The notes under the pieces were generated by a model that worked only from the letters and a program-made list of their open reading frames with translations, did no database searches and was not told where the DNA came from. DNA of 21,863 nt from RGIG8767 sp964531805 (lineage in GTDB: Bacteria > Bacillota > Clostridia > Lachnospirales > Lachnospiraceae), in the NCBI GenBank assembly GCA_964531805.1, contig CAZHGE010000049.1, positions 1 through 21,863 on the forward strand. Reading direction: 5' to 3'. Below, piece after piece: positions 6,982 through 14,961 of this stretch (position 1 is its first letter; every line of letters starts with the position of its first letter). A program made the translations under genes and the position numbers.

Positions 6982-7941
6982 ATGAAACCTATTTTTGCAG
7001 ATATGCATTGCGATACGATTACAACCTTATATGATAAAGTAAAAGAGGGAAGCAAAGAGAATCTTCTTTGTAATGCTTTGCAGTTGGATATTCAGAAATT
7101 GGAAACCTCTCATTATTTGTTGCAGAATTTTGCTATATTTTTGGATCGAGGCAAGTGGAATCATTTATATGAAGAAGCCATGCGCCGGATTACTTTTTTT
7201 CAGGAAGAATTGGAAAAAAATAAGGATCATATAAGGCAGGTCATCAGTTATAATGAGATTTTGCAAAATGAAAAAGAAGGAAAGATCAGTGCTCTTTTAA
7301 CATTGGAAGGTGGGGAAATCTTAGAAGGAAATGTGGATAACTTGTCCGTTTTTCATAAAAAAGGTGTACGAATGGTTGCCCTTATATGGAATTACGATAA
7401 TGAACTGGGGCACTGCCATTTAAATACTGGAGGAAAAGGATTAACGAAACTTGGTATGGAAATGGTAGAACAGATGGAAGCATTGCATATGATACCGGAC
7501 GTATCTCATGGATCAGACGCGATGTTTTTTGATGTCTGTAAGATAGCGAAAAAGCCTTTTGCAGCAAGCCATTCTAATGCAAGAAGTATTTATAACCATA
7601 GCCGTAATATGTCGGATGATATGATTCGTGCATTGGCAGAGCGTGGAGGTATAATGGGTATAAATTTTTATGCCGGATTTACTTCCGCCCGTTCTAGGGA
7701 AGATGGCATGTGTTACTTAGAAGACCTTCTCCAGCATATGAAGCACGTCCGAAACGTAGGCGGAATCGAATGTCTTGCCCTTGGCAGTGACTTTGACGGC
7801 ATCGGCACCGACGTAGAGTGGCATGACGCCTCCGGCATGGAATTATTACTACGGGGAATGGATCGTACTGGCTTTACGCCATCCGAATGTGATAAAATTA
7901 CACGTAATAACGTATTACGCTTATATAGAGAATGTTTATAA
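6982..7941 (+). CDS. Membrane-dipeptidase family (M19) metallopeptidase
   Basis: This 319-residue protein belongs to the amidohydrolase-fold M19 family. The expected zinc ligands and catalytic residues are visible: H9 and D11 (MHCD), E109 (LTLEGGE), H176 (DVSH), H197 (ASHSNAR) and D270 (GSDFDG). Family members hydrolyse dipeptides, often with broad specificity including D-residues on the C-terminal side. No signal peptide is present, so cytoplasmic peptide turnover is likely. The length matches bacterial members. The ribosome binding site is weak (AGG at 6973-6975). A 113-base gap precedes it without a clear promoter. Immediately after the stop codon lies the long palindromic element, which may end its transcript. 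Confidence 0.9.
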   Translation: MKPIFADMHCDTITTLYDKVKEGSKENLLCNALQLDIQKLETSHYLLQNFAIFLDRGKWNHLYEEAMRRITFFQEELEKNKDHIRQVISYNEILQNEKEGKISALLTLEGGEILEGNVDNLSVFHKKGVRMVALIWNYDNELGHCHLNTGGKGLTKLGMEMVEQMEALHMIPDVSHGSDAMFFDVCKIAKKPFAASHSNARSIYNHSRNMSDDMIRALAERGGIMGINFYAGFTSARSREDGMCYLEDLLQHMKHVRNVGGIECLALGSDFDGIGTDVEWHDASGMELLLRGMDRTGFTPSECDKITRNNVLRLYRECL

Positions 7942-7946
7942 AATAT

Positions 7947-8081
7947 GAATCCAATTGAACAGATTCATACGCAGGTGCTTTGTAGCCGTCGGTACTTGGG
8001 TGCCGTACTTTGGCACCCTATGTACCGCTACGAGCTACAAGCAGCGAGAGCGTGCCTGCATTGAATCTGTTCTATGGATTC
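7947..8081. repeat. 135-bp long palindromic element (structured RNA or MITE-like)
   Basis: Nearly the whole interval folds on itself. Outer stems: GAATCC/GGATTC (7947-7952 with 8076-8081) and GAACAGATTCA/TGAATCTGTTC (7957-7967 with 8062-8072). Next GCAGG/CCTGC (7971-7975 with 8055-8059) and TTGTAGC/GCTACAA (7980-7986 with 8034-8040). Inner stems GGTAC/GTACC (7991-7995 with 8022-8026) and GGGTGCC/GGCACCC (7998-8004 with 8012-8018), around a 7-base loop. No open reading frame fills it and no T-run follows. It fills almost the whole space between the dipeptidase and GreA-like genes. It could be a dispersed palindromic repeat, a structured RNA, or a processing site. Confidence 0.75.
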
Positions 8082-8103
8082 CTTCTTTTAGAAAGGACCC
8101 AAT

Positions 8104-8607
8104 ATGTACGATAATTTAACCCAATCCGATATTGATAAGATGGAAAAAGAAATTGAATACCGCAAACTGGAATTGCGCAAAGAACTCATAGAAGATGTAA
8201 AAGAAGCCAGATCCCATGGCGACCTTAGCGAGAACTTTGAATATTATGCAGCCAAAAAAGCAAAGAATAAAAATGAATCCCGTATCCGTTATTTGGAGAG
8301 GATGATTAAGACTGCTCATATCGTGGAAGACAATTCTAAGGATGATGAGGTAGGAATGAATAATCAGGTTACGGTGTTATTTGAAGAAGACCAGACTACA
8401 GAGACCTATAAGATTGTGACGACTGTCCGAGGAGATTCCCTCAATAATCTTATCAGTATTGAGTCTCCTCTTGGTAAGGCACTTCTGCGCCATAAAGAGG
8501 GAGACCGTGTAGAAGTAAAGGTAAACGATACCTATAGTTACTATGTTGTCATTCAAAAAATTGAAAACACAAAAGATGATGATTATGACAAAATCAGGAG
8601 TTATTAG
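8104..8607 (+). CDS. greA: GreA/GreB-family transcription factor
   Basis: The 167-residue product has the two-part Gre layout: an N-terminal antiparallel coiled coil (about residues 5-75) and a C-terminal FKBP-like beta domain (about 90-160). The coiled-coil tip reads GDLSENFEYYAAK, with D40 and E43 in the positions that bring Mg into the RNA polymerase active site to rescue backtracked complexes. The C-terminal PLGKALLRHKEGD matches the conserved Gre core. The long Lys/Asp-rich tail after residue 155 is unusual. AAAGGA lies about 7 bases before the ATG. It may be a second Gre paralogue rather than the main housekeeping copy, which cannot be decided here. It stands alone between the palindromic element and the pst operon. 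Confidence 0.85.
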   Translation: MYDNLTQSDIDKMEKEIEYRKLELRKELIEDVKEARSHGDLSENFEYYAAKKAKNKNESRIRYLERMIKTAHIVEDNSKDDEVGMNNQVTVLFEEDQTTETYKIVTTVRGDSLNNLISIESPLGKALLRHKEGDRVEVKVNDTYSYYVVIQKIENTKDDDYDKIRSY

Positions 8608-8620
8608 TTAAATCTTAGTC

Positions 8621-8672
8621 TTTGTAAAATCTATCTTTACAAAAAGAAAGAAATGTAAAAATTATTTTTACA
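8621..8672. promoter_or_regulatory. Twin TGTAAA-N7-TTTACA palindromes upstream of pstS
   Basis: Two inverted repeats of identical 19-bp geometry occur. The first has arms TTTGTAAA (8621-8628) and TTTACAAA (8636-8643). The second is a perfect 9-bp-arm palindrome, TGTAAAAAT and ATTTTTACA (8654-8662, 8664-8672), around one T. Their centres are 31 bp apart, about three helical turns, placing both on one face of the DNA. The right half of the second forms the first unit of the 11-bp-period Pho box. This looks like a dimeric operator pair. Confidence 0.6.
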
Positions 8673-8694
8673 AGAACAATACAAAACAATTACG
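8667..8694 (+). promoter_or_regulatory. Putative PhoB/PhoP box before pstS
   Basis: TTTACA (8667), AATACA (8678) and ATTACG (8689) recur at an exact 11-bp interval, the spacing known for PhoB/PhoP direct repeats. A TTGATT candidate -35 begins 6 bases after the last unit, the same geometry as the box before the first cotransporter gene. No convincing -10 follows; TACGAT at 8692-8697 is an alternative -10. Confidence 0.6.
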
Positions 8695-8710
8695 ATACAT
8701 TGATTTCAGG

Positions 8711-8770
8711 AAAAATCCTTCCGTGTTAACTTTTACTTGTAGCAGAAAAAGCTAACACAGGAGGATTTTT
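8711..8770 (+). promoter_or_regulatory. Leader hairpin enclosing the pstS ribosome binding site
   Basis: Bases 8711-8728 pair with 8753-8770 over 18 positions with one G-U pair and one mismatch. The 3' arm contains the AGGAGG ribosome binding site of pstS (8759-8764) and ends in a T-run. As RNA it could block translation of pstS or act as an intrinsic terminator for read-through from upstream. Which role applies depends on the unmapped transcription start. Confidence 0.65.
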
Positions 8771-8774
8771 TATT

Positions 8775-9677
8775 ATGAGAAAATTTATTACAAAAACAAT
8801 TGCAGTAGTAGCAGCGACAATTTTAGCGGCAGGTACATTAATGGCTTGTGGTTCAGAAGCAGAAACAGAAGCTCCAACACAGGATGCAGTAAATGAAGCA
8901 GAGGCAGAAGAAGGAAATGGATCAGAAGAAAATGCTGATTTATCCGGCAGCATTTCTATGGCTGGTTCCACTTCCATGGAAAAATTAGCCAATGCAGCAG
9001 CGGAAAGCTTTATGGCAAAGTATCCGGGTGTAATGGTAACAGCTGAATTTACGGGTTCAAGTGCAGGTGTAGAAGCCGTAACAGCAGGAAGCGTAGATAT
9101 TGGCAATTCTTCCAGAGCATTAAAGGATAGTGAAAAAGAAGCCGGTGCGGTAGAAAACATTGTAGCAATTGACGGTATTGCAGTAGTTGTTGACCCGGCA
9201 AATACAATTGCAGGTCTTACCAAACAGCAGTTAACAGATATATACACAGGTAAAGTAAAGAACTGGAGTGAAGTTGGAGGGGAAGACAGTGTAATCATTG
9301 TAGTAGGACGTGAAGCTGGATCGGGCACAAGAGGAGCGTTTGAAGAACTTCTTGAAATCGAAGACGCTTGTGTGTATGCAAATGAATTAGATTCTACAGG
9401 TGCGGTAATGGCAAAGGTTGCTTCTACACCGGGTGCAATTGGATATGTTTCATTAGATGTAATTGATGAAAGCGTTATCGCAGTTGCTTTAGAGGGGGTT
9501 GCTCCAACAGTTGACAATATCAAAGCAGGTGACTACTTCTTGAGCAGACCATTTGTTATGGCAACTATGGGAGAAGTATCTGAGCAGAACGAAGTTGTAC
9601 AGGCATTTTTCGAATACCTTAAATCAGAAGAAGGTAAGGAAGTAATTGAGGCAGTAGGCCTGATCACGGTCGACTAA
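8775..9677 (+). CDS. pstS: Phosphate ABC transporter substrate-binding lipoprotein PstS
   Basis: This 300-residue protein starts with a basic, hydrophobic signal peptide ending in the lipobox LMAC, so C25 is the likely lipidated residue anchoring it outside the membrane. An acidic linker (about 26-56) follows, then the periplasmic-binding-type domain. Phosphate-contacting elements typical of PstS are visible: GSTS (64-67), TGSSAG (93-98), NSSRAL (111-116) and GREAGSGTRG (178-187). It captures inorganic phosphate and hands it to PstC-PstA. AGGAGG lies 10 bases before the ATG but is buried in a leader hairpin. It is the first gene of pstSCAB-phoU, downstream of a Pho-type box, so phosphate starvation induction is expected. 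Confidence 0.97.
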   Translation: MRKFITKTIAVVAATILAAGTLMACGSEAETEAPTQDAVNEAEAEEGNGSEENADLSGSISMAGSTSMEKLANAAAESFMAKYPGVMVTAEFTGSSAGVEAVTAGSVDIGNSSRALKDSEKEAGAVENIVAIDGIAVVVDPANTIAGLTKQQLTDIYTGKVKNWSEVGGEDSVIIVVGREAGSGTRGAFEELLEIEDACVYANELDSTGAVMAKVASTPGAIGYVSLDVIDESVIAVALEGVAPTVDNIKAGDYFLSRPFVMATMGEVSEQNEVVQAFFEYLKSEEGKEVIEAVGLITVD

Positions 9678-9691
9678 TAAAAGAGGATATG

Positions 9692-10630
9692 ATGAAAACA
9701 GCGGAAACAATCAAATTAACTGGAAGTAATAGAAGTAAATCCGCAATGGAAAGAACAGCACAGATCGTATTTACGGTCTGTGCATCGTTCACGATTTTGG
9801 CGGTTTTTTCTATATTAATCTATATGTTTTTAAATGGAACCCCGGCTTTATTTAAGGTGGGGATAAAAGATATTCTTTTTGGGACTGTTTGGAAACCTAC
9901 AGCAGCAGAACCGCAATATGGGATTTTCTATGTTATCTTAACGTCCATTGTGGGAACAGCATTGGCTATTTTGATCGGAGTTCCAATTGGTCTTTTGACA
10001 GCTATATTTTTAGCAGAAGCAGCGCCCCAAAAGGTGGCAGCGGTGGTAAAACCAGCGGTAGAACTTTTAGCAGGGATACCTTCCGTTATTTATGGTCTTT
10101 TGGGAATCATGATATTAAATCCTTTGATGTATAAATTAGAACTTAAGCTGTTTGAGGGGGCTGAGACTCACCAGTTTACCGGTGGTGCCAATTTGATCTC
10201 AGCGGTGCTGGTACTGGCGGTTATGATTCTTCCAACTGTTATCAATATGAGTGAGACAGCAATCCGTGCAGTTCATCCAAGTTTAAAAGCCTCCTCCCTT
10301 GCTTTGGGAGCCACACATATGCAGACCATTTTCCGTGTTATTCTTCCGGCAGCGAAATCCGGAATTTTTGCAGCAATTATGCTGGGAGTGGGCAGAGCGA
10401 TTGGTGAAGCAATGGCCATTACGCTGGTATCCGGCAGCAGTGTAAATATACCACTTCCATTTAATTCCGTTCGTTTTTTGACAACGGCACTTGTTAGTGA
10501 AATGGGATATGCCAGTGATCTGCACAGAGAAGTATTATTTACAATTGGTTTGGTGTTATTCGTTTTTATTATGATTATAAACATTGTGATGGAAAAAATA
10601 ATTAGAAACGGAGGAAAAGCAGATGCGTAA
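9692..10630 (+). CDS. pstC: Phosphate ABC transporter permease PstC
   Basis: The 312-residue permease has about six transmembrane segments, the first at roughly residues 24-50, followed by an extracytoplasmic segment. The cytoplasmic coupling motif lies in the region reading SSLALGATHMQ and the following RVILPAAKSGIFA, where it contacts the PstB ATPase (EAA-type loop). AGAGGA at 9682-9687 precedes two adjacent ATG codons at 9689 and 9692; the second has the better, though still short, spacing. It starts 14 bases after pstS and its last codons overlap pstA by 8 bases, indicating translational coupling. With PstA it forms the phosphate channel. Confidence 0.95.
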   Translation: MKTAETIKLTGSNRSKSAMERTAQIVFTVCASFTILAVFSILIYMFLNGTPALFKVGIKDILFGTVWKPTAAEPQYGIFYVILTSIVGTALAILIGVPIGLLTAIFLAEAAPQKVAAVVKPAVELLAGIPSVIYGLLGIMILNPLMYKLELKLFEGAETHQFTGGANLISAVLVLAVMILPTVINMSETAIRAVHPSLKASSLALGATHMQTIFRVILPAAKSGIFAAIMLGVGRAIGEAMAITLVSGSSVNIPLPFNSVRFLTTALVSEMGYASDLHREVLFTIGLVLFVFIMIINIVMEKIIRNGGKADA

Positions 10631-11477
10631 GCAAAAGGATGCCGTTCTATTATTCTTTATTTATCTGGCAGCAGCAATTTCCGTTTTTTTATTAATTGGG
10701 ATTATCGTATATGTACTTGTCAAAGGTGCAGGTGTGATTAACTGGGGCTTTTTAACACAGGTAAAGAGTGCTTTAAAAGAAACAGAAGGAATAGCCGGTA
10801 ATATTTTAAATACTGTTTACATAGTCGTTATAACGCTGCTTATTGCAGCACCGATTGGAATTGGTTCTGCCATTTATCTAAATGAATATGCCCATCAGGG
10901 TCCGTTTGTGCGCCTGGTAGAATTTACGACACAAACCTTGTCGGGAATACCATCTATTTTATTTGGATTATTTGGCATGATCTTTTTTGGAACGGTATTG
11001 GGTTTAGGATATTCTATTTTGACAGGAGCACTGACCTTAACACTGATGATTCTTCCATTGATTATTGGAAATACAAGAGAAGCACTGAAAACCGTTCCCG
11101 ATAGTTACAGGCAGGGAGCAATTGGAATTGGAGCAACCAAGTGGTATATGATCCGTACTATTTTGCTGCCATCTGCAATGCCCGGTATTATTACAGGAGT
11201 CATTTTGGCAGTGGGACGAATTGTAGGAGAATCGGCAGCATTGCTTTTTACAGCAGGAAGCGGGTATCTGTTACCGGCAAATGCAAAGGGCTGTTTTTCC
11301 AAAATATTTGAGTCGGGCGGAACTCTTACAATCGAATTATATTTGAGTATGGCAAAGGCAAATTATGATACTGCTTTTGGTATTGCGGTAGTTTTATTGG
11401 TTATTGTATTTTTTACAAATCTTTTCACAAAAATATTGATTGGGAAATGGAGCGGCAATGGAAAAAACAAAGATTAA
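10623..11477 (+). CDS. pstA: Phosphate ABC transporter permease PstA
   Basis: This 284-residue protein is the second half of the phosphate channel, with about six membrane segments starting near residue 8. The EAA-like coupling loop appears as the segment REALKTVPDSYRQGAIGIGA followed by ILLPSAMPGIITG, matching the PstC equivalent. The start ATG lies inside the end of pstC (shared ATGCGTAA) and GGAGG lies upstream within pstC. Its own 3' end overlaps pstB. These overlaps suggest tightly coupled translation of the transporter subunits. Confidence 0.95.
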   Translation: MRKQKDAVLLFFIYLAAAISVFLLIGIIVYVLVKGAGVINWGFLTQVKSALKETEGIAGNILNTVYIVVITLLIAAPIGIGSAIYLNEYAHQGPFVRLVEFTTQTLSGIPSILFGLFGMIFFGTVLGLGYSILTGALTLTLMILPLIIGNTREALKTVPDSYRQGAIGIGATKWYMIRTILLPSAMPGIITGVILAVGRIVGESAALLFTAGSGYLLPANAKGCFSKIFESGGTLTIELYLSMAKANYDTAFGIAVVLLVIVFFTNLFTKILIGKWSGNGKNKD

Positions 11478-12216
11478 AGTAGAGCATCTCAATTTACATT
11501 TTGGAGATCATCACGTTTTAAAAGATATAAACATGAACATAAAGGAGAATGCCGTAACGGCATTAATCGGACCATCCGGCTGTGGAAAGTCAACTTTTTT
11601 AAAAACCTTAAATCGTATGCAGGACTTGGTTCCAAGTGCAAAAATAGAAGGACTTGTGACAATTGATGGAGAGGATATATATGCACCGGGGATTGATCCT
11701 ACTCTTTTGCGAAAAAAAGTAGGAATGGTATTTCAACAGCCCAATCCTTTCCCGATGAGCATTTATGACAATATTGCGTATGGTCCGCGTATTCATGGAA
11801 TCAAGGATAAAAACCGTTTGGATGAAATCGTGGAAAAAAGTCTGCGTGATGCGGCCATTTTTGACGAAGTAAAGGATCGTCTCAAAAAGTCAGCATTAGG
11901 ATTATCCGGTGGACAGCAGCAGAGACTCTGTATTGCCAGAGCGCTTGCAGTAGAGCCGGAAGTATTGCTTATGGATGAGCCGACCTCAGCACTCGACCCA
12001 ATCTCGACAACTAAGATCGAAGATTTAATGGAGAGCTTAAAAAAACAATACAGTGTCATCATTGTAACCCATAATATGCAGCAGGCAGCAAGAATTTCGG
12101 ATGATACGGCCTTTTTCCTTATGGGGGAGGTTGTGGAGTTTGGAAATACGGAAAGGATTTTTTCTAATCCACAGGATGGAAGAACGGAAAGTTATATTAC
12201 AGGGCGGTTTGGCTGA
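11458..12216 (+). CDS. pstB: Phosphate ABC transporter ATPase PstB
   Basis: The 252-residue ATPase shows all ABC motifs: Walker A GPSGCGKST (38-46), Q-loop FQQPNPFP (from 91), signature LSGGQQQR (148-155), Walker B LLMDEP (169-174) and H-loop His H204. The FQQPNPFPMSIYDNI wording is characteristic of PstB. It powers phosphate import through PstC-PstA. I chose ATG 11458, with GGAG 6 bases upstream; a TTG at 11440 would only add six residues and has no ribosome binding site. It overlaps the last 20 bases of pstA. The phoU gene follows after 59 bases. Confidence 0.97.
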   Translation: MEKTKIKVEHLNLHFGDHHVLKDINMNIKENAVTALIGPSGCGKSTFLKTLNRMQDLVPSAKIEGLVTIDGEDIYAPGIDPTLLRKKVGMVFQQPNPFPMSIYDNIAYGPRIHGIKDKNRLDEIVEKSLRDAAIFDEVKDRLKKSALGLSGGQQQRLCIARALAVEPEVLLMDEPTSALDPISTTKIEDLMESLKKQYSVIIVTHNMQQAARISDDTAFFLMGEVVEFGNTERIFSNPQDGRTESYITGRFG

Positions 12217-12275
12217 TTTTGAAAAAATTACTGAAAAGCTAACCGGTAAAACAAATAGAAAAGAGGGAAGAAGAA

Positions 12276-12923
12276 ATGGTGCCAAGAGAATTATTTGAAC
12301 GGGAACTGGATGAGTTAATGGGGCAGATTGAAGAGATGAGCGCGATGATCAAAACGGATTACCGCAATTTAAATGAAGCCATTCAGGTCAAAGATGAGGA
12401 AGCCATCCGCATTATCATAGAAAATAATAAAAGTTTTTATAAAATGAAAAAGCAAATAGAAGACCAGTGTTTAAAAGTGATTACAAAGCAGCAGCCTGTT
12501 GCAACCGATCTGCGCATGGTGTCATCTGTTTTAAAGATTGTATCAGATATGGAGAGAGTAGGAGATCATGCGGGTGATATTGGCGAACTGCTTCTCCGCA
12601 ATGGAATGCAGGAACTGGAGTTGTTTTCTGTTCATTTGAATGGAATGATTACCGCGGCAATGGAGTTGTTTTCCGGTGCCATCGATGCCTTTGTTCATGC
12701 GGATAGCCAGGCTGCAAAGCAGGCGGTCAAAGACGATGACATTGTAGATGAATTATTTAATAAAGTAAAAAAGGATATTATCAATGGCTTGAAGAAAGAA
12801 TCCGGTAGGGAAGATGAATATATTGATATGCTGATGCTTGCCAAATACTTAGAAAAAATAGGGGATCATGGTGTAAATATTGCGAAATGGCAATTATTTA
12901 GGGCTAATGGTGAAATGGTATAA
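12276..12923 (+). CDS. phoU: Phosphate signalling regulator PhoU
   Basis: This 215-residue, all-helical protein consists of two PhoU repeats, each with the E-[RK]-[VI]-GDH metal-binding signature: ERVGDH at 93-98 and EKIGDH at 193-198. PhoU links the Pst transporter to the PhoR kinase and keeps the Pho regulon off when phosphate is plentiful. The length is normal for the family. AGAGGG about 10 bases upstream serves as ribosome binding site. It is the last gene of the pst unit. The next gene has its own Pho-type box, so a new transcription unit begins there even though no terminator is obvious in the gap. Confidence 0.95.
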   Translation: MVPRELFERELDELMGQIEEMSAMIKTDYRNLNEAIQVKDEEAIRIIIENNKSFYKMKKQIEDQCLKVITKQQPVATDLRMVSSVLKIVSDMERVGDHAGDIGELLLRNGMQELELFSVHLNGMITAAMELFSGAIDAFVHADSQAAKQAVKDDDIVDELFNKVKKDIINGLKKESGREDEYIDMLMLAKYLEKIGDHGVNIAKWQLFRANGEMV

Positions 12924-12967
12924 ATACTTCAATTTGTATAAGAACCATAACATATGACAATAATAAT

Positions 12968-12995
12968 TTTACATAAATTTTACATAAGACTTACC
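12968..12995 (+). promoter_or_regulatory. Putative PhoB/PhoP box before the first cotransporter gene
   Basis: TTTACA (12968), TTTACA (12979) and CTTACC (12990) recur at exactly 11 bp, the expected Pho-box period. A candidate -35 TTGCTT (13001-13006) begins 6 bases after the last unit, and TTATAT (13025-13030) is a possible -10 at 18-bp spacing. The layout mirrors that before pstS. Confidence 0.65.
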
Positions 12996-13066
12996 CCGTT
13001 TTGCTTTTCTTAGGAAAAATCCTGTTATATGATGTTGAAGAAGAACGATCAGAGGAGAGTATATGT

Positions 13067-14833
13067 ATGGATATATTTAGCGTTTTATCAATGATTGGAG
13101 GATTAGCACTTTTCCTTTTTGGTATGCATGCTATGGGAGAAGGTCTTTCTAAGACATCCGGCGGACGTTTGGAAAAGATTTTAGAGAAACTGACATCGAA
13201 TCCGTTAAAAGCAGTATTACTTGGTGCGGGCGTAACAGCAGTCATTCAATCATCTTCGGCAACTACTGTTATGGTTGTTGGATTTGTAAACTCCGGAATT
13301 ATGAAATTGTCGCAGGCAGTTGGAATTATCATGGGTGCCAACATCGGTACAACTGCCACTTCCTGGATTCTGAGTTTAAGTGGAATCGAAGGCGACAATC
13401 TTTTTATTAAATTATTAAAACCATCCTCATTTTCACCGATTCTTGCCATTATTGGTGTGGCGTATATTATGTTCTCCAAGAGAGAAAAGATTAAAGATAT
13501 TGGTATGATCTTAATCGGTTTTGCAATCTTGATGACCGGTATGGATATGATGAGTGATGCCGTAAAACCACTTGCCAATGTGCCAGAATTTACGAATATC
13601 CTAACCATGTTTACCAATCCAATTCTTGGTATGATTGCAGGTGCAGTTTTAACAGCGGTTATTCAGTCATCCTCTGCTTCTGTTGGTATTTTGCAGGCTT
13701 TGTGTGTTACCGGTGCTGTAAAATACAGTGCGGCGATTCCGATTATTATGGGACAGAATATTGGTACTTGTATTACGGCAATTATGTCTTCCATCGGAGC
13801 TTCTAAGAATGCAAAGAGAGCAGCGCTCGTGCATTTGTACTTTAACTTGATTGGTACGATAATTTTTATGTTGGTATTTTATGCAATTAATGCGATTGTA
13901 GGGTTTGCATTTATGAATGATTCAGCAAATGCAGCAGGCATCGCTGTAGTGCATAGTATTTTTAATGTTACAGCAACGGTTCTGCTTCTTCCGTTCTCTG
14001 ATATGCTGGAGAAATTAGCATGCTTAACGATTCGCGATGATGAAGAAATTAAAAAGACTGAATCAGAAGCAGACAAAGATTTCAGATTACTGGATATTCG
14101 TTTTTTAGACACACCAGGTCTTGCGACAGAGCACTGCCGCAGAGTTGCGGAAAATATGTGCCGCTTAACCAAGGAAGCTATTTTTACAGCAGTTGAGACG
14201 ATTACAGAATTTGATGCAAAAAAAGCGGAACGTGTCAGAACCTTGGAAAATGAGATTGACCGTTATGAAGATGAGCTGGGAACTTACATGGTAAAATTAA
14301 GCCAGCAGCATCTTTCTGAAAAAGACAGCCACGAATTATCCATTATTCTTCACTGTCTTAGTGATTTTGAGCGTATTTCAGATCATGCGGTAAATTTAGT
14401 AGAGTCTTCTAGAGAGATGTTTGAAAAGAAACAGGAATTTTCTAAGAAAGCAAAGGAAGAGCTTGCTGTCTTTACACAGGCAGTAAAAGATATTGTGGAA
14501 GTTTCTTTTGACGTATTTGAAAAAGAAGATGTTACAAAAGCCATGTTGGTAGAGCCTTTAGAAGAGGTAATCGATCAGTTACAGACAGAAGTAAAACAGC
14601 GCCATGTTAAGAGACTTCAGAAGGGCAAGTGTACCATTGAGATGGGCTTTGTCTTATCCGATGTGATTACAAGCTATGAACGTATCTCAGACCATTGTTC
14701 CAATATTGCAGTATGTTTGATGCAGGTCAATGAAGATGGATACGACACACATGGTTATCTGAAGGATATGAAGCACAATGTGGAATTCAGTAATCAGTTT
14801 AATGAATATAAAGAGAAATATTTATTGCCATAA
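13067..14833 (+). CDS. Na+/phosphate cotransporter-PhoU fusion, copy 1
   Basis: The 588-residue protein joins a Na/Pi cotransporter (PF02690-type) membrane domain to a cytoplasmic PhoU-like domain. The inverted-repeat transporter core carries QSSS at 61-64 and again at 200-203, the conserved substrate-binding motif of each half, with membrane helices up to about residue 315. The C-terminal part (about 355-570) has two PhoU signatures, ERISDH at 435-440 and 538-543. It likely moves phosphate with Na+ (direction depends on conditions) under PhoU-type control. ATG 13067 has GAGGAG about 9 bases upstream; the longer frame from 13001 has no suitable start and would cover the likely promoter. A Pho-type box lies about 70 bases upstream. 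Confidence 0.93.
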   Translation: MDIFSVLSMIGGLALFLFGMHAMGEGLSKTSGGRLEKILEKLTSNPLKAVLLGAGVTAVIQSSSATTVMVVGFVNSGIMKLSQAVGIIMGANIGTTATSWILSLSGIEGDNLFIKLLKPSSFSPILAIIGVAYIMFSKREKIKDIGMILIGFAILMTGMDMMSDAVKPLANVPEFTNILTMFTNPILGMIAGAVLTAVIQSSSASVGILQALCVTGAVKYSAAIPIIMGQNIGTCITAIMSSIGASKNAKRAALVHLYFNLIGTIIFMLVFYAINAIVGFAFMNDSANAAGIAVVHSIFNVTATVLLLPFSDMLEKLACLTIRDDEEIKKTESEADKDFRLLDIRFLDTPGLATEHCRRVAENMCRLTKEAIFTAVETITEFDAKKAERVRTLENEIDRYEDELGTYMVKLSQQHLSEKDSHELSIILHCLSDFERISDHAVNLVESSREMFEKKQEFSKKAKEELAVFTQAVKDIVEVSFDVFEKEDVTKAMLVEPLEEVIDQLQTEVKQRHVKRLQKGKCTIEMGFVLSDVITSYERISDHCSNIAVCLMQVNEDGYDTHGYLKDMKHNVEFSNQFNEYKEKYLLP

Positions 14834-14937
14834 TCGATAAGAAGATATCCGGAGCAGGACTGTAGACCTTAGTAATTGTTTCCGAAACCGAAAAATAGAT
14901 ATACCCAAATTTTCCTAAATAGTGTAAAATGTTCTTA

Positions 14938-14961
14938 ATAATGCACAATTTTGCGCATTAT
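14938..14961. promoter_or_regulatory. Inverted repeat in the gap between the two cotransporter genes
   Basis: ATAATGC (14938-14944) and GCATTAT (14955-14961) are perfect arms around a 10-base spacer. The 209-base gap 14834-15042 holds no 11-bp-period TTTACA box and no convincing -35/-10 pair. A small GC-rich stretch near 14976-15000 could fold. The repeat may be an operator or leader hairpin for copy 2. Confidence 0.35.

Noticed and set aside
8621..8643. First palindrome after greA as its terminator
   Set aside because: The stem is AT-only apart from one pair and is followed by A residues rather than T, so termination on the plus strand is unlikely.
8726..9523. Long minus-strand frame opposite pstS
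   Set aside because: Low-complexity Ser/Ala/Thr-rich translation produced by the codon pattern of pstS; classic shadow frame.
13246..13617. Minus-strand frame opposite the first cotransporter gene, with a similar one at 15024-15458
   Set aside because: The same shadow appears at the same place in both paralogues because they share codon patterns; no ribosome binding site.
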